Assembly: GCA_018417955.1 (NCBI GenBank)
Contig: JACTVC010000013.1
Span: 456,633-520,632, forward strand
Origin: Laccaria trichodermophora
Lineage: Eukaryota; Basidiomycota; Agaricomycetes; Agaricales; Hydnangiaceae
Direction of reading: 5' to 3'
Length of the DNA: 64,000 nucleotides
Shown here: one piece after another, positions 41,988 to 53,051 of the stretch
Position numbering within the stretch: position 1 is the first letter of the stretch
Layout: the number at the start of each line of letters is the position of its first letter
Notes under the pieces: generated by a model
What the model saw: the letters and a program-made list of their open reading frames with translations, nothing else
Database searches by the model: none
Told to the model about the DNA's origin: nothing
Made by a program: the position numbers and the translations under genes

Positions 41988-43179
41988 TTCCGATTCTTTA
42001 GAGTCCCACTCGTCGGATTGGCCCAGCGTTTTGATTATTCGAGAGATCTTCTGATTTTTCAGTCACTTGTCGTTGTTAGGAAATGGTGACACACCAAAAA
42101 TGTTTGAGAACGGATCGATATCTAAAGGGCGGTTAGTACAAAGGTTTGTCGGGGGCTTGTGAGAGGTTTTACAAGATTTGTTCCGGCTCTTTCCGTTTTA
42201 GGACAATTAGACAATATCTACGTCACATTTTTTGCGTCCTCTTCTTCGCTTTCATCAAAAATTCTTGTGCCACACGCGGCTTTGGATAAATAAGCTTCGT
42301 TATTCGCCAACGACTGCTAAACCAAATTTCAACTCGTTGAGCGGCGAGAATCGTATGACGCGTTGGCAATTCAATTTGCAAACCCTGACACCTAGATCAA
42401 GACCCAGATAGTCTTCTTGCTCGAATGCCGACATGGAAAAGATTTTGGAAGAGCAAGGTTCAATGAAAAAAAAACATTCAAGTGACTCCCGACATTGGCC
42501 ACACAGGTCGCGTCAATTCAAGAGGACCTCCTCGGAGTCCGTCCTCACTTCCAACCGAAGGTGGTAGAAGTTCGTCAATTTCTTTGTTGTCGTATACCTG
42601 CTTTGGTGACTTAAAACGTAGGAATACGGCTTACGCGGGTCAGCCGTCGTCGTTTGTCTATCACCCATCTCCGGTGTATGTCGTTACTTCCGGTCGCGGC
42701 TTGAAGCCTTCACTTGTCCCAGGTTTGTGTTGACAATTCTGGACACGGGAATACGACATACTCAAGTCAGTAGATGTCGATTTGTGCCTTTCTGTATGCT
42801 TGAACCAGGCGCACCAACCGAGTAAAGCCTTTCCTGGTCTTCAACTGAGCGTTGGCCGTGAGATAACCCTATGTAGGGTACCAGGTAGTCAGACCTATCA
42901 CGTCAACCATCTGCAAAGTACGTATATGTTTTTTTGCTATGCAGCTTCCAGGTTTTGCAGCACCATATCTGATATTCCCGCCAGATCGCGTCTCCTTTGT
43001 CCGGCCAACCACGAGGCTTTGCCCATCGGATGGCCAAATGAAACAATGGACCGCTGCTTTAGGCGAGGAAACGAGGGTACAAACCGCGAGACCAATCTAC
43101 ATGTACATCTTGATGCGGACTTTTTTAAAAACCCATCTAATCGAAGCTGTAACCATGCGGAACCCTATTCGTGGCCCAT
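41988..43179. other. Intergenic between F-box and zinc-finger genes
   Basis: Several open frames of 80-138 residues occur, none recognisable. No repeats shared with other loci were noticed before 43180. Confidence 0.4.
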
Positions 43180-43350
43180 AGCAACAAGATGCGATTAATT
43201 TACCCCACCGCCGGGCAAAGACAAAGGGCCTCACGCGTTGATATCCACCTCCATTAGGAACTGGACCCTCTCGCCGGCTTTTCCCTGTGTACCAGGACAG
43301 GCCAGATCTCTTGAAGATATCACATCTCAATACACGTTTATAGTTGGTGG
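43180..43350 (-). promoter_or_regulatory. Conserved upstream block shared with zinc-finger paralogue A
   Basis: Read on the minus strand this block matches 22440-22620, ending 150 bases before the ATG at 43504. The gene-relative orientation is the same in both loci. Shared cores include TTTGCCCGGCGGTGGGGT and GAGAGGGTCCAGTTCC. It is a candidate regulatory region retained after duplication. Confidence 0.6.
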
Positions 43351-43503
43351 CCTGGCGCCGTGTCCTCCTGCAAAATGTGGCCGCTTCGACATATGAACTC
43401 CAGCATTGTCCACTACAGGTTTAAAAGAGGACCGATGTCTCCTGCAAACTATCAATCACGCCCCACTTAACACTCAACTTTGTACACTTCGATTTCTTGT
43501 AAA

Positions 43504-44896
43504 ATGCCCTCCCAGTCCACTTTCAACTTCAGCTACCCTTTGGCTGCTGCAAAAACCCAACCCTTCGCAGGCGAAGACCTCATGAACAACTTCTTCAGCG
43601 CTCCATCTCCCTTTCCCTTCGCCTCTTGCGCCCTTGAACATCTTAACACAAGTAAGAAGCAGTACTCTGACTTCCACTCAAAGGAAAGCGACGGTTTGGC
43701 GCTCTTCCCTATGGGTGATGGAGCCGCTACCTCGGAGGTTTTCAACGACGGTACTGCTCTCGATGGGATTTTCTCACTGGGCGACTGGATCTTCTTGGAA
43801 GATGAACCTGCTCCTTCTCTCCCTCCCAGCTTTTTTGTCGAGCCTTCCATTAGCACCTCTGAGGCTGTAGAGCTGCCGGTCAAGGTCGCTTCGCCCGAGA
43901 AAGCGGCTCTGTCATCCGGATGCGTCCTAAATCTGATGCAGCTTCCTTCAAAGGAAGGAGCTCATCCAATCTATTCTTCGAGCGCAACTGGGGCAGGCTT
44001 GGTCAAGGAGACCCCGGATTTTTATGTTGACCGCGTGGAGAGCTCCATAGGTTTGCCTTGCTTCGTCAACGACAAGTTTGGCAGGGCGAGAATTTCCCTG
44101 GAGGTTACCGCGCCCCACTTGGCGCGCCTACATTCCCGATCCGTAAGTTGCAGTCTTGCTATTTTTCGTTATGTATCTAATCTCTCCAAAGGCGATTGAA
44201 CAGGCTGACTCAGTTTTTCATGAGCATGTCCGACTTTCAGATGTCAATTCTTATGCCGATGTGGGGTATGTGATTTTTTTTCATCTTTCAATTAACACGG
44301 CGTTTGACTAACATGTTTTCCCTATCTTCAGTGACATCCATAATGCCGTAGACTTACCTCTGACAGTTGAAGAGAGTTACGAGGTCCAGTCTGTTTACGC
44401 CCCGCTGCCTCACACTGTCCCTGTCAGCCCTTCTCCCGTTCCTGCTCCCGCGAGCTCCAGCAGCGACCTCGCAAAGCCTGTCAATCTACCAAAGGCCTTA
44501 GCTCTTCCCGCAAAACGAAATCCTCGCAAGAGAAGCAAGGTGGACGAGGATGACGAAGATTTCATTGGCGGGCCTGCGCTGAAGAAGCGACGTGCACGGG
44601 TGACCAAAGCGGACTCGACCACACACGCCCCCAGGGGTGGTGTCCATTGCCATTTGTGCGGGAAATGGTGCGACAACGCTAACAATATGAAGCGCCACAT
44701 GAGGAAAGATGGTCATGGTAGCACCAAATTGCCATGCCTAGTTAATAATTGCCCGGGACGTTTTACTCGGGAGGACTCCTTGAAACGACATCTCGAGAAT
44801 AAGCATCAATGGGAATTCCCGAACCCGGTGTGGGACGCGTGGATGTCGAAGCAAAAAGAGGACCTCGCCGAACAAGCGAAATCAAACTTGAATTAA
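43504..44896 (+). CDS. C2H2 zinc-finger protein, paralogue B
   Basis: Exons 43504-44142, 44192-44265 and 44332-44896 give 425 residues. Intron phases equal those of paralogue A at 21097-22290. A Pro/Ser linker (VSPSPVPAPASSSSD) and the basic segment KRNPRKRSKVDEDDEDF precede two fingers: CHLCGKWCDNANNMKRHMRKDGH, then CLVNNCPGRFTREDSLKRHLENKH. A putative DNA-binding regulator with unknown targets. The N-terminal half has diverged strongly from A, keeping only KFGRA and a few motifs. This argues for an old duplication with selection on the finger region. Confidence 0.85.
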
Positions 44897-45389
44897 TGAC
44901 CATTATTCTCTCATACACCAATAAGTATCGGCTCTATCACCATGCACATATTATGCCTACGATTCTATTATACTACTATATACCCCATAGCTATCATCTC
45001 TCAAATGTATACCCTACTGATCTAAGTAATTACTATGAACAATCTATGAGTTTTATGAATTCGACCGTGGCACCGACTCAGCGCCACCTGGTCTTGGCAG
45101 GCAGGAGCGTTACTCAAGCTTGCGCATATCCTCCATCCCATGATACATATGTTCTGTAGCTACTGAAATAACTAAAGGACCATAACGGGCACATTTTAGC
45201 TCGGTTCCGGGGCTCATCCTTCTCTTTTTCGCGAAGGACCCCAATCGAACGCTTCGGGAATTGCAAACTGTCGTGTTCGACTCTTCGCCAGATCCCACTT
45301 ATTCTGCTCAGGCTATACATACAGTAATTGAAAATTCTGTCTAAAAATTCTTTCTGCGCTTAAGATACATGGAATCCGAGCAGCCATGA
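44897..45389. other. Convergent intergenic region
   Basis: This stretch lies between the zinc-finger and F-box stops and is A/T-rich, with probable 3' UTRs. Open frames at 45110-45320 are overlapping and not protein-like. Confidence 0.45.
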
Positions 45390-46889
45390 TCAGAGGGTGG
45401 AAATTGAAAGTACCAGACCTTCCTGCACAAGGATGTCTAGTTCGTCTTGGATATCCTGACTGATGACAAGTTTGCGCAAACTCCGAATAGAAACTGACTG
45501 AAGTTGCGAGATGGCTTCTTCCTCAGCGCACAATCCTGTGGGTTGCGAGGTGCACTGTCTGAATCTGTACAGAAGCATATCGCGAAACAGAGGCATATGG
45601 TCGTTTAGTGAGGTGGGGCCTTGGAATGTGAAATTCCGCAGATTCGGAAGAAGGATACTGGTATGGGGCGGACAAAGCCGTTGAAGTAGTTCTCTTGTCA
45701 GAAACTGGTCGTCAGTAACAAGTTGGTTGTCAAGGTTAAGGTGCAACTCTTTTATCGATGGAATATTTTCCAGAGCCTGAATCAATATGCGGTCAGGTCT
45801 TAATTGGCCGCCTAGAGTAAATTTCTCCAAGAGAGACGAGGCGGAAAATGATTCTGTGATTCGGGGCAGAATGGCCGCATCCGTGAAGATAAATGAACCG
45901 TGGAGGAAAACCTCGCGCAGAGAAGGAAGTTTGATTGACCCTAAAATCAGGGTTGATGCCGTGTTTACCAGTGATTCGAACCGAAGCTCGATATATTCCA
46001 GACGGTCTAACGCAAGGGGTCGAGAGAATAAGTGTGAGGAGTAAGAGGTCGAGCTGTCGATGTCCCTGAAGGAGCACCGAATTATGTTGGATGCCTTGTG
46101 AAGGAATTCACGGATTTCATCCACCGATGAGTTAGTTGAAGTAAACTCCTGCAATTGATGCCATGGAGCCAGTACATCGGCAAGGCAGGGCTGGTAAAGA
46201 TGAAGGGCTGAGAGTTGAGGAGCTGCTGAAAATAAATTGAAGGGCTCTTGTTCATCTGAACTTGATTCAAATTCAACAGCTGCGGTGGTAAGGAGGGGAA
46301 GTGAATTTTGAGCATCAGTGATGGCGTCGAACCAAAACTGGACGTCAGGAATGTGGAATTCGGCTTGCTTCCACCGCTCCGAGGTGGAGACAAGAATGGT
46401 TAGAATTTCCTCGGGGGGATTGTAGTCCCAAGCTTCTGGCTCAAGTTCCCCGCTGGTAAGGCAAAAAGAGAGGGGGCAATTCGCAGTTCTAGATAGCCAC
46501 TCCCGAAGAAGATTGGCTTGAGCCTTGCATCTTCTTCTCGTTACGCAGATGTGTATATTGGTCCAAAGCAAGGGAGACGACCAAACAAGATCTCTCCAAT
46601 CCCGGCAAATTTTTCCTAGAAAAAAGGGGGTTATCACCTCGGAACGTTCAACCTTGCCGTCGCCGTCGTATAGGGGGCAAGGTAACTGCAAGGACTTGTA
46701 GAATATCGCAGCTTTGATCTCGGCTGGAAGTAAAGAGTTGAATGACGACAGAGAATTGAATTGTGAACACAATCGTTGACGGTTCATTTCCAAAGATGCG
46801 ATTTGTAGGGATAAAGCGTTCCTCATCTCATTTTTTGAGTGGTACTGGCGAGAGTCATGCTCCGGCATGCTTTTGGCACCGTTACTCAT
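45390..46889 (-). CDS. F-box protein, family member 3
   Basis: Intact 499-residue frame, starting MSNGAKSMPEHDSRQYHSKNE. A helix precedes an F-box with SLLPAEIKAAIFYKSL..LGKICRDWRDLVWSSPLLW. Leucine-rich segments follow (LSALHLYQP, LEYIELRFE, LPSLREVFLHG, IPSIKELHLNL). The end, QDIQDELDILVQEGLVLSISTL, is nearly the same in the 57876-59369 gene, so the two are recent duplicates. A role as SCF adaptor is inferred from the F-box. Confidence 0.87.
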   Translation of the reverse strand: MSNGAKSMPEHDSRQYHSKNEMRNALSLQIASLEMNRQRLCSQFNSLSSFNSLLPAEIKAAIFYKSLQLPCPLYDGDGKVERSEVITPFFLGKICRDWRDLVWSSPLLWTNIHICVTRRRCKAQANLLREWLSRTANCPLSFCLTSGELEPEAWDYNPPEEILTILVSTSERWKQAEFHIPDVQFWFDAITDAQNSLPLLTTAAVEFESSSDEQEPFNLFSAAPQLSALHLYQPCLADVLAPWHQLQEFTSTNSSVDEIREFLHKASNIIRCSFRDIDSSTSYSSHLFSRPLALDRLEYIELRFESLVNTASTLILGSIKLPSLREVFLHGSFIFTDAAILPRITESFSASSLLEKFTLGGQLRPDRILIQALENIPSIKELHLNLDNQLVTDDQFLTRELLQRLCPPHTSILLPNLRNFTFQGPTSLNDHMPLFRDMLLYRFRQCTSQPTGLCAEEEAISQLQSVSIRSLRKLVISQDIQDELDILVQEGLVLSISTL

Positions 46890-47460
46890 GCTGTCAGGCC
46901 TGCTATAGTAGGAGACATGCTTACCTACAGGTTACAAGAATTTGTCGATGTTGCCTGCCACAGTCAAGAGGAACTTCAAGAACGAGGGTCTCCCGTAGCC
47001 AGGTATGAAATCCGCGTCTTTTGAAAGTGACCTGAGGACGAGCCTGTGAACGTTACACAACGCTTGAGAGAAGATGGCCACTGATGTTGAATATCTGAAT
47101 GCCCAAAATGAGGAAGGATCATGAACTTGATGTTGGTCGGATTGCATCCGATTCTACTTACCATTTGCCGTCGGCAGGCTACTTTTTCTTACCTCTACAC
47201 AAGTTGGTCAGAACTTTTTGACTCTCTTCAATTGTGCTCACTCCTCGACCAGCTCGTATGCAACAATCATTGCCTCAATCTCGACCTTCAAGAATCTAGA
47301 TTTCTGGGCCTTAGTAGGCCCGGACCACAGCAGGAGTGGATTTACTGAGCCGCGCAACCAGTGAAAGGCAAAGGCGGGAGCACATAAAGAGTTGTCGGCT
47401 TCACTTTCAACGGTGTGCTCTCCTCTCTTCTCTGAATGAAATTGTCTGAGTGAAGGATGT
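46890..47460. repeat. F-box 5' flank, duplicated at 59380-59830
   Basis: Long shared strings (TTGTCGA.GTTGCCTGCCACAG, GGCGGGAGCACATAAA) link this flank with the one upstream of the 57876-59369 gene. No gene is present. The duplication therefore covered promoter and gene. Confidence 0.65.
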
Positions 47461-49529
47461 TGGTGAAGTTTAACCTCACCTCAAATATGACAGCGTTTCA
47501 TTTGCCGACACGAGTCCCTGGCTTCAGAACTCTCCGAAGGCACCCCGCCTTGATGTGGCCATAGACAGTCCAACTATGAGATATTATTCAGCCCAAATTG
47601 ACGCAGCTCAGCTGGTGAAGACCCCCCTCCCCCCAGCATATCTCCCAGCACCGCCATGTTGACGGCTCAAGAGCCCCTGTACCTTGCCCCCGTTGCGCCT
47701 TCCTCTCTGGCGAGAGGATGCAAATTGCGGATCTCAACGCTGCACGCAGCTCAACCCTCTCACCCACAAGCTTTCGAGCCGCCGTCGAAGGCCAGAGTGC
47801 CTGATTTCCCTTTGACAGACCAACTCGCAGTGGCTCTCGGTTCTTCCCTCGCCGACTGCCACTTTCCAGTTCCATCGAGTCCAGTTTGTTTGTCACTCCT
47901 CAAGACAAGGGGTCCCCAGGTATCTCAATGGGGTTGCATCCCCTCGTGTTACGGTAAGTCAAGCCAGTTATTCCAGATCTTCTTTCTCTAATGTTCGGGT
48001 CCTAGACTCACTACTCTTTTTTCACCTCCCCCACACCCTTGCCACCCAACTCCATCAAATCCATTCATACCACCGGTCAGTGAGACGCATCTGCGAAAGC
48101 TGAACTGTCCTCAAGCTCTTCATTCAGCGTCTCTTTCCCTTGTGTCGAAACAATTCCTGGATTAACCGAAGAAGCCAATCGTGTCTCTCTTTTCTCCGAT
48201 AGTTCTTCCCTCCAAGAAAACGCCCAAACCCTGGTCTATACACCGTCTCGTCTTCACGTTCCGTCGGCGACCTTTTCCCCCTTCTGGCGAATCGATCTTT
48301 CCCAGTCTCTACACTTCCAAACCGATTTTCACTGAGGTTCTGTTTCCCTCGTTTAAGTCGATGCCGGAAATGACAGGGCAGGTTCAACCCTTACTCTAGA
48401 CTCGCAATGTTTCCCTCATTTACCCCCCACATTCATACTCGTCGGTTTTATTGAGCCCATGCAATATGCCACGCGTCTCCCAGGGCCGAACTACCAATAA
48501 GCACCCCACTAAGCTTATGTTTCCCTGGTGTCAAGTCGATGCCGGAACCAACAGAGTGCGTGAATGATTCCTCCGTTCGAGTCCCCTCTCACCAGAGAAC
48601 ATGCAAAGGCCCGTCCTGGACCCCTCTCCTCTTTACCATCGTCATGCAACACTCTCCCACTCTGGGTACCACAGACTCTTCTCTGCGAATCAGTCAAAGT
48701 TTTGATGGCCTTGGCCTCGGACTTCCTTCAACTCTCACCTTGGCCGACAAAGCCACCAACGGGGATTCCCCGTTAATAGATGTCGTCTACCTCCAGGCGA
48801 ACACGAGCGGACACACTGAACGCGCCAATCCCAGATTACCCTTTCAGCTGGCTCCAGAACTTATCTCCTTCGACAACCATTTTGGCTCGTCCGATATTAC
48901 GCTGTTCAGTAGCGTCGACAGCGATCAGTACAACGTCTGTCGAAGATGCCAGTGAAGCAGTTACAGCTTTCCTTGACGTGCTATCTTCCATTGAGCAGCA
49001 GCACGAATACGACCTTCTATCCAGAACCTTCATGCAATTGTACCCATTTCAGAAGCGATGTCTGTATGACATTCCTGAGGCAGACACTCCTCCAGTTACT
49101 CCTCCACTGGCAACTCCCCTCCTCACGTCCACACACACCTGAAGCCTCTTCATACAGCAACGAGTCTTCTTTCCCTGCCATTCAACAAACACCTCATGCT
49201 CTCCTCATTCACAGAGACATCCCACAGCTCTGATGGCTCTACCTTCCCACAGACACCTCACATCTCTGAGTCCTCGCGTTCCTCTTCATCATCCACACAA
49301 CACTTCACACGTCATCTCAGTCATCCCCTTCCTCGTTTTCACAGACCTTCTCTTACGCCTCCTTCTCAGACAACATTATAAAACCAGGAACACATTACAA
49401 AAATTGTCCGAAGAACTGGTGGCTCCGGTCTGCTTGAGTTCGTTAACTTTCGAATCCCAAAAACGACAACAGCCTTCACTCGCCGCCATCAACGCAGCTG
49501 CTCATCCTGAACAGCCCTCCGAACAACTG
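47461..49529 (+). pseudogene. Broken copy B of the repeat-rich gene
   Basis: The sequence follows 35263-37530 of the intact gene in order (SVSFADxSP unit, SERMQIADLNAA region, exon 3/4 equivalents with splice-like GTAAGTCA, DSLRISQSFDGLGLGLPSTL, IPEADTPPVTPP), with many frameshifts, deletions and stops. Readable stretches do not exceed about 190 codons. It ends at a deletion junction that fuses it directly to the DUF4112 remnant. Confidence 0.8.
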
Positions 49530-49980
49530 CCTCGCTGTGCTCCGGCTATTCGCCTTGAGCTTGAACATTGCCGGCACAACGTCCCCAGCGACTGGTATCA
49601 CGCCGGCACTGACTTGGTTGTTCATGAGCATGCGCCTGGCGAGCTATGCAGGTCGGTCTGCCCGCTGGGCTTTCCGTACAAGCCTATGTCCGCAGAGTCT
49701 CCAACAGGTGGTAAGAGGCCTGATGAACGCTTAGCCAAAACACATCCCGCAGATGGAGACCTTTGTCGAGGTAGGGCGGACGCTTCTGGACAGATTTGAG
49801 ATTCGGGCGTCGTGTGCCGAGAGGACGGGGGGCGGCGCGCTGGTGAATTGCTCATTGAGTTCTTGGACGTCGTACAAAAAGTGTCTTTAACACAAATCTT
49901 TTCTCTTGCTTTGTTAGTATAACATGTTTCTTGAAGCAAGTATTGCCCCAGGTGCTTTTCAAAGCGCTTTATTTAATAGA
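49530..49980 (-). pseudogene. Broken copy B of the DUF4112 gene
   Basis: This remnant matches 39708-40205, including the intron. The convergent spacer and the 3' half of DUF4112 are missing, because the junction at 49529/49530 joins the middle of the repeat-rich copy to the middle of the domain. Frameshifts occur within the GDFADIGLNYYL region. Confidence 0.8.
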
Positions 49981-50335
49981 TACAAAGAAAGCAGGGATGA
50001 TTGAGGTCGCATTGGTCTGGTGCAAAAGTTGGATGTGTAACATGACTCGGCTAAATATTCAACAGCACTAGTGGTGAAGTGGTTATTACGCATTTCGAAC
50101 TTTAAATTTGGCGTGTGTGGGTTCAACTCCAACTGGGTGTAACATCCTTTTTGTTACTTTACCGGTTGAGTTTAGATACAGGGATGGTTGAGGTCGTGTC
50201 CATACTAGTTCTCCACCAGGTGTAGAAGTTGGGCAGCTTACATAGACGTTTCTGTGTAGCATGACTCGAGTAGGAATTTATCAACACTTGTGGTGAAGTG
50301 GTGATTGCGAGGCTTGCCTTCCATTTGTCGGAAAA
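49981..50335 (+). repeat. Two-copy repeat with tRNA-like head (possible SINE or tRNA relic)
   Basis: Two related segments (about 49990-50155 and 50175-50335) share CAGGGATG.TTGAGGTCG, TGTGTA.CATGACTCG and GTGGTGAAGTGG. The first copy has a box-A-like TGGTGAAGTGG at 50072 with a perfect four-pair D-stem. It also has a box-B-like GGTTCAACTCC at 50110 and a T-run at 50137-50141. The anticodon arm is degenerate. I read it as a tRNA-derived or tRNA-like Pol III unit, not a functional tRNA. Confidence 0.35.
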
Positions 50336-50599
50336 ATCCCAATTAGCATATGAGTCATTGTGGCAGCTGATGAACCTATGAGTGTTGATCAGTCTCCAAG
50401 GGCAGACATATTTGCATGTTATCAGGTCATGTAACTTCGCGTGAAGTGCTAGCAACTGCTGAGAGGTTTCCGCAGACGAGCACATCAGAGTTTATTAGGT
50501 TGTATCTTGCGTGGCGTCTAACTGATATCATGTGATTGCGTTTCGGATGCTTCCCAAGCCAAATTGAATCGTGTCAGTCACAAGTTTGCGGATATAACA

Positions 50600-50750
50600 A
50601 ACGGCGAGGACGACAACTCCAGCCATCAGCCCAGATGTCAGGATATCATCAACGACAAGGACAACAATTCCAGCCATCAGCCCAAAAGTCGGGATATCGT
50701 TAATGACGAGGACGACAACTCCAGCCATCAGCCCAAACGTCGCCAAACTT
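50600..50750 (+). repeat. Three 51-base tandem units
   Basis: Units encode GEDDNSSHQPRCQDIIN, DKDNNSSHQPKSRDIVN and DEDDNSSHQPKRRQ in one open frame (50564-50881), which has no ATG. It could be an exon of an unidentified plus-strand gene or a non-coding minisatellite. Confidence 0.55.
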
Positions 50751-50884
50751 ATGCCGTGCGTCAGAGGTGGCTCAAACGACAGGTCGGGTTCGTTTGTATT
50801 CTACGAGAGCTGGCAGCGAGGCAACACCAGTCTAGTATCTGCCATTATGTAGTAGTGCACACCCAGCTCGAAATACATTGATTT

Positions 50885-51842
50885 GACGGGTTTGACGTTC
50901 TCTTTGGTGTGAGACCCAAAGATTATGCTCAGAAAGATTCCGGTCCCAAATCGTAGTTTGTCAACCTAACCACTAACACACCCGCTCAGTACTAAAACGT
51001 CCAGTGATTACTGATCTAAGCGAGGGGGTCTATCACACCCATACGCAAGTTCTGTGGCTGAAATGCATCCCGAAATACTGATGACCTGATGCGCACATAT
51101 GAGCACCATATTGGTGCATCTAGGTTTTTGAATTTTCCGACATTGGTGAGGTTCTACCAACAACGTGACCTTGGTAGCAAGCCTATAAAGTCAGTTCTGG
51201 GAGCTCGGGGCATGGAGAGAAGGACATGCAAAAAAGCGAATTAGCGTCGGTCGCTCCGTTCCTGATGGATGCGGCATGCCCATGACTACTTTATGGCCTA
51301 CGCGGACCACATCGACTTCCTTTCGATTCCCGCCGTACCAAATTTGGTGGACCTTTTCCCGACGAACAAGGATGGGTGTCCCAAATTCTCAACTCTTTTG
51401 ATGGGGGGCACGCGAAGGGGAACAAAACATGGAGCGTGCAGTTGTCGACACTCGCCGCAGAAGCGGTTGGAGGAGAGACCATGGGCCATAAGTACTCGAA
51501 ATCAAAGTTTAGAAAGGAGGTACTGTGACCACAGCATGAACACACCCATTGTTGCGTCGATGTCGTTGTGAAGCGACCGTGATTCGGAAGCAGACTATAA
51601 CCGATGATTTCAAAAGCTGGCAGAACTGAGAACGGACATAGTCTTATTAGCTAGGCAGATTGTGCCGACAGATATGATCAGAGCGCCTGCCTGCCTGCTA
51701 CTCCTTATCCTCGAGTCACATTCCATTTGGCCCTCCGAAGCTAAGTAGTACCCAGGGTTGAGCCAATCAATGCTTGGGAGGCTGAAATTGGTATATTGGT
51801 CCAGCAAATTGCGCGTGGATCCCTGGGAAGACATATGAACGA
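50885..51842. other. Gene-poor stretch
   Basis: A 100-residue frame at 51269-51571 and opposing minus frames overlap one another. None is recognisable. I see no repeat or element end. Confidence 0.4.
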
Positions 51843-52735
51843 TCAAGTCGTTTGCCTTTCTGCTAAGACTTCTGGATCCTTCCCCTCACCGTCGTCCAAC
51901 ATTCCATCTGGCCCTCCAAAACCGCCCAATTCCAACTCTTTCATGAGTTCCTCCAACAGCGGCATAGTGAGGAAACAAAACTCGCACCATTCCTGAACTT
52001 GTTCTCCAGTCACCTCCCACCCGAGGGCCTTGCCCTCTTGTACCCGGTGGGCCAGGAACCGATCGCGCAAGGGTAACAGAGACTTGACGATATCGAACAT
52101 TTTTGGGTGAGACTTGCGTAATGGTGAATCATACGGAATCGATGAAAGGTGGTGGATAATTATACTGGTATATAGTGAGTGGCACATCCGAACACGCCCG
52201 ATATCGGACGTCGGTGGGACAGGTGCAGAGTCAAACGCCTGTTAGGTTAGTTAGTGGGGTTGTCGGAACGTAATGATAAGAACGTACGGTAAGAAACTGA
52301 GAAGCTGCTTCGTCTGATAGATCTGGACGACCGAGGTATGCGAATATTTGGAAGAGGAAGAAGTATGCAACCTCGGGCCGCTCACTGGGGTCGTAGCGTA
52401 ACCATAAGTCTGGATGGTGTGACGGCTTTTCGAACCTGCCAAGGAGGTCGAAGTCTTTCGGAAAGGTCGTCCAGTCTTCGGGGACGTCTGTAGAATAAAA
52501 TCGGAATTTTGGCAAGGAAATCTTGCTGCAAACCGTGACGGGTTGCTATTCAGCCTATTCAGAGTATACTTGTATTGCAGTTGAAGATAATGAGACATAC
52601 CGCAAGACGACCATGCCCTCGTCGAATGACTGAGTTGCTCCACAAGTTCCTCGATGCCGTTCTATCTGCTGCTGGCCTTGGATACACTGAACGTCTCAGC
52701 AAGACGCGTTTCAGCGACGTCGATGTGCAAAACAT
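51843..52735 (-). CDS. Hypothetical helical protein, multi-exon
   Basis: The two downstream exons are convincing. One starts after TTTTATTCTACAG near 52497 and reads DVPEDWTTFPKDFDLLGRF, PDLWLRYDPSERPEVAYFF and LGRPDLSDEAASQFLT. The next (after CTAACCTAACAG, about 52238) reads AFDSAPVPPTSDIGRVRMCH, KMFDIVKSLLPLRDRFLAH and VTGEQVQEWCEFCFL to the TGA at 51843. The 5' end is uncertain: an ATG at 52735 with a 44-base intron keeps frame, but a plus-strand frame overlaps it. A fungal conserved-hypothetical protein without a known domain is likely. Confidence 0.6.
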
Positions 52736-53051
52736 GTCGATTCTGGAATAGAAACTCTCTATAACTTCAAGTCGTATTGAGTACTATGCGTCCTTTACAG
52801 AACAGGGTGCGAAGTTGTGGAACGGTAAGAGCAGGCAGCTATTTGTTCCTGTTTGCCAATGACTCCGAAAGGTACGGACTTGAATGAAATCCTGCGAGGA
52901 CATTATTACTTCTGTAAATCTTGCTGTAAGTTGAATCTGATCGATTGTCGTAAGGAAATACATGGAGATATTCTCTGGTTCAAAGGTCATGTTGGAATAT
53001 GATGCATGGAATATTTCTCTTGGGCGTGGTTGGCAAGGTAAGTTTCAAACA
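52736..53051. other. Intergenic between hypothetical gene and Maf gene
   Basis: Probable promoter of the upstream-oriented hypothetical gene and 3' UTR of the Maf gene. Nothing else is seen. Confidence 0.45.

Noticed and set aside
50069..50136. Functional tRNA gene
   Set aside because: The D-arm and T-loop fit, but the acceptor stem needs several G-T pairs and one mismatch, and the anticodon loop lacks the invariant T33; kept only as a tRNA-like repeat.
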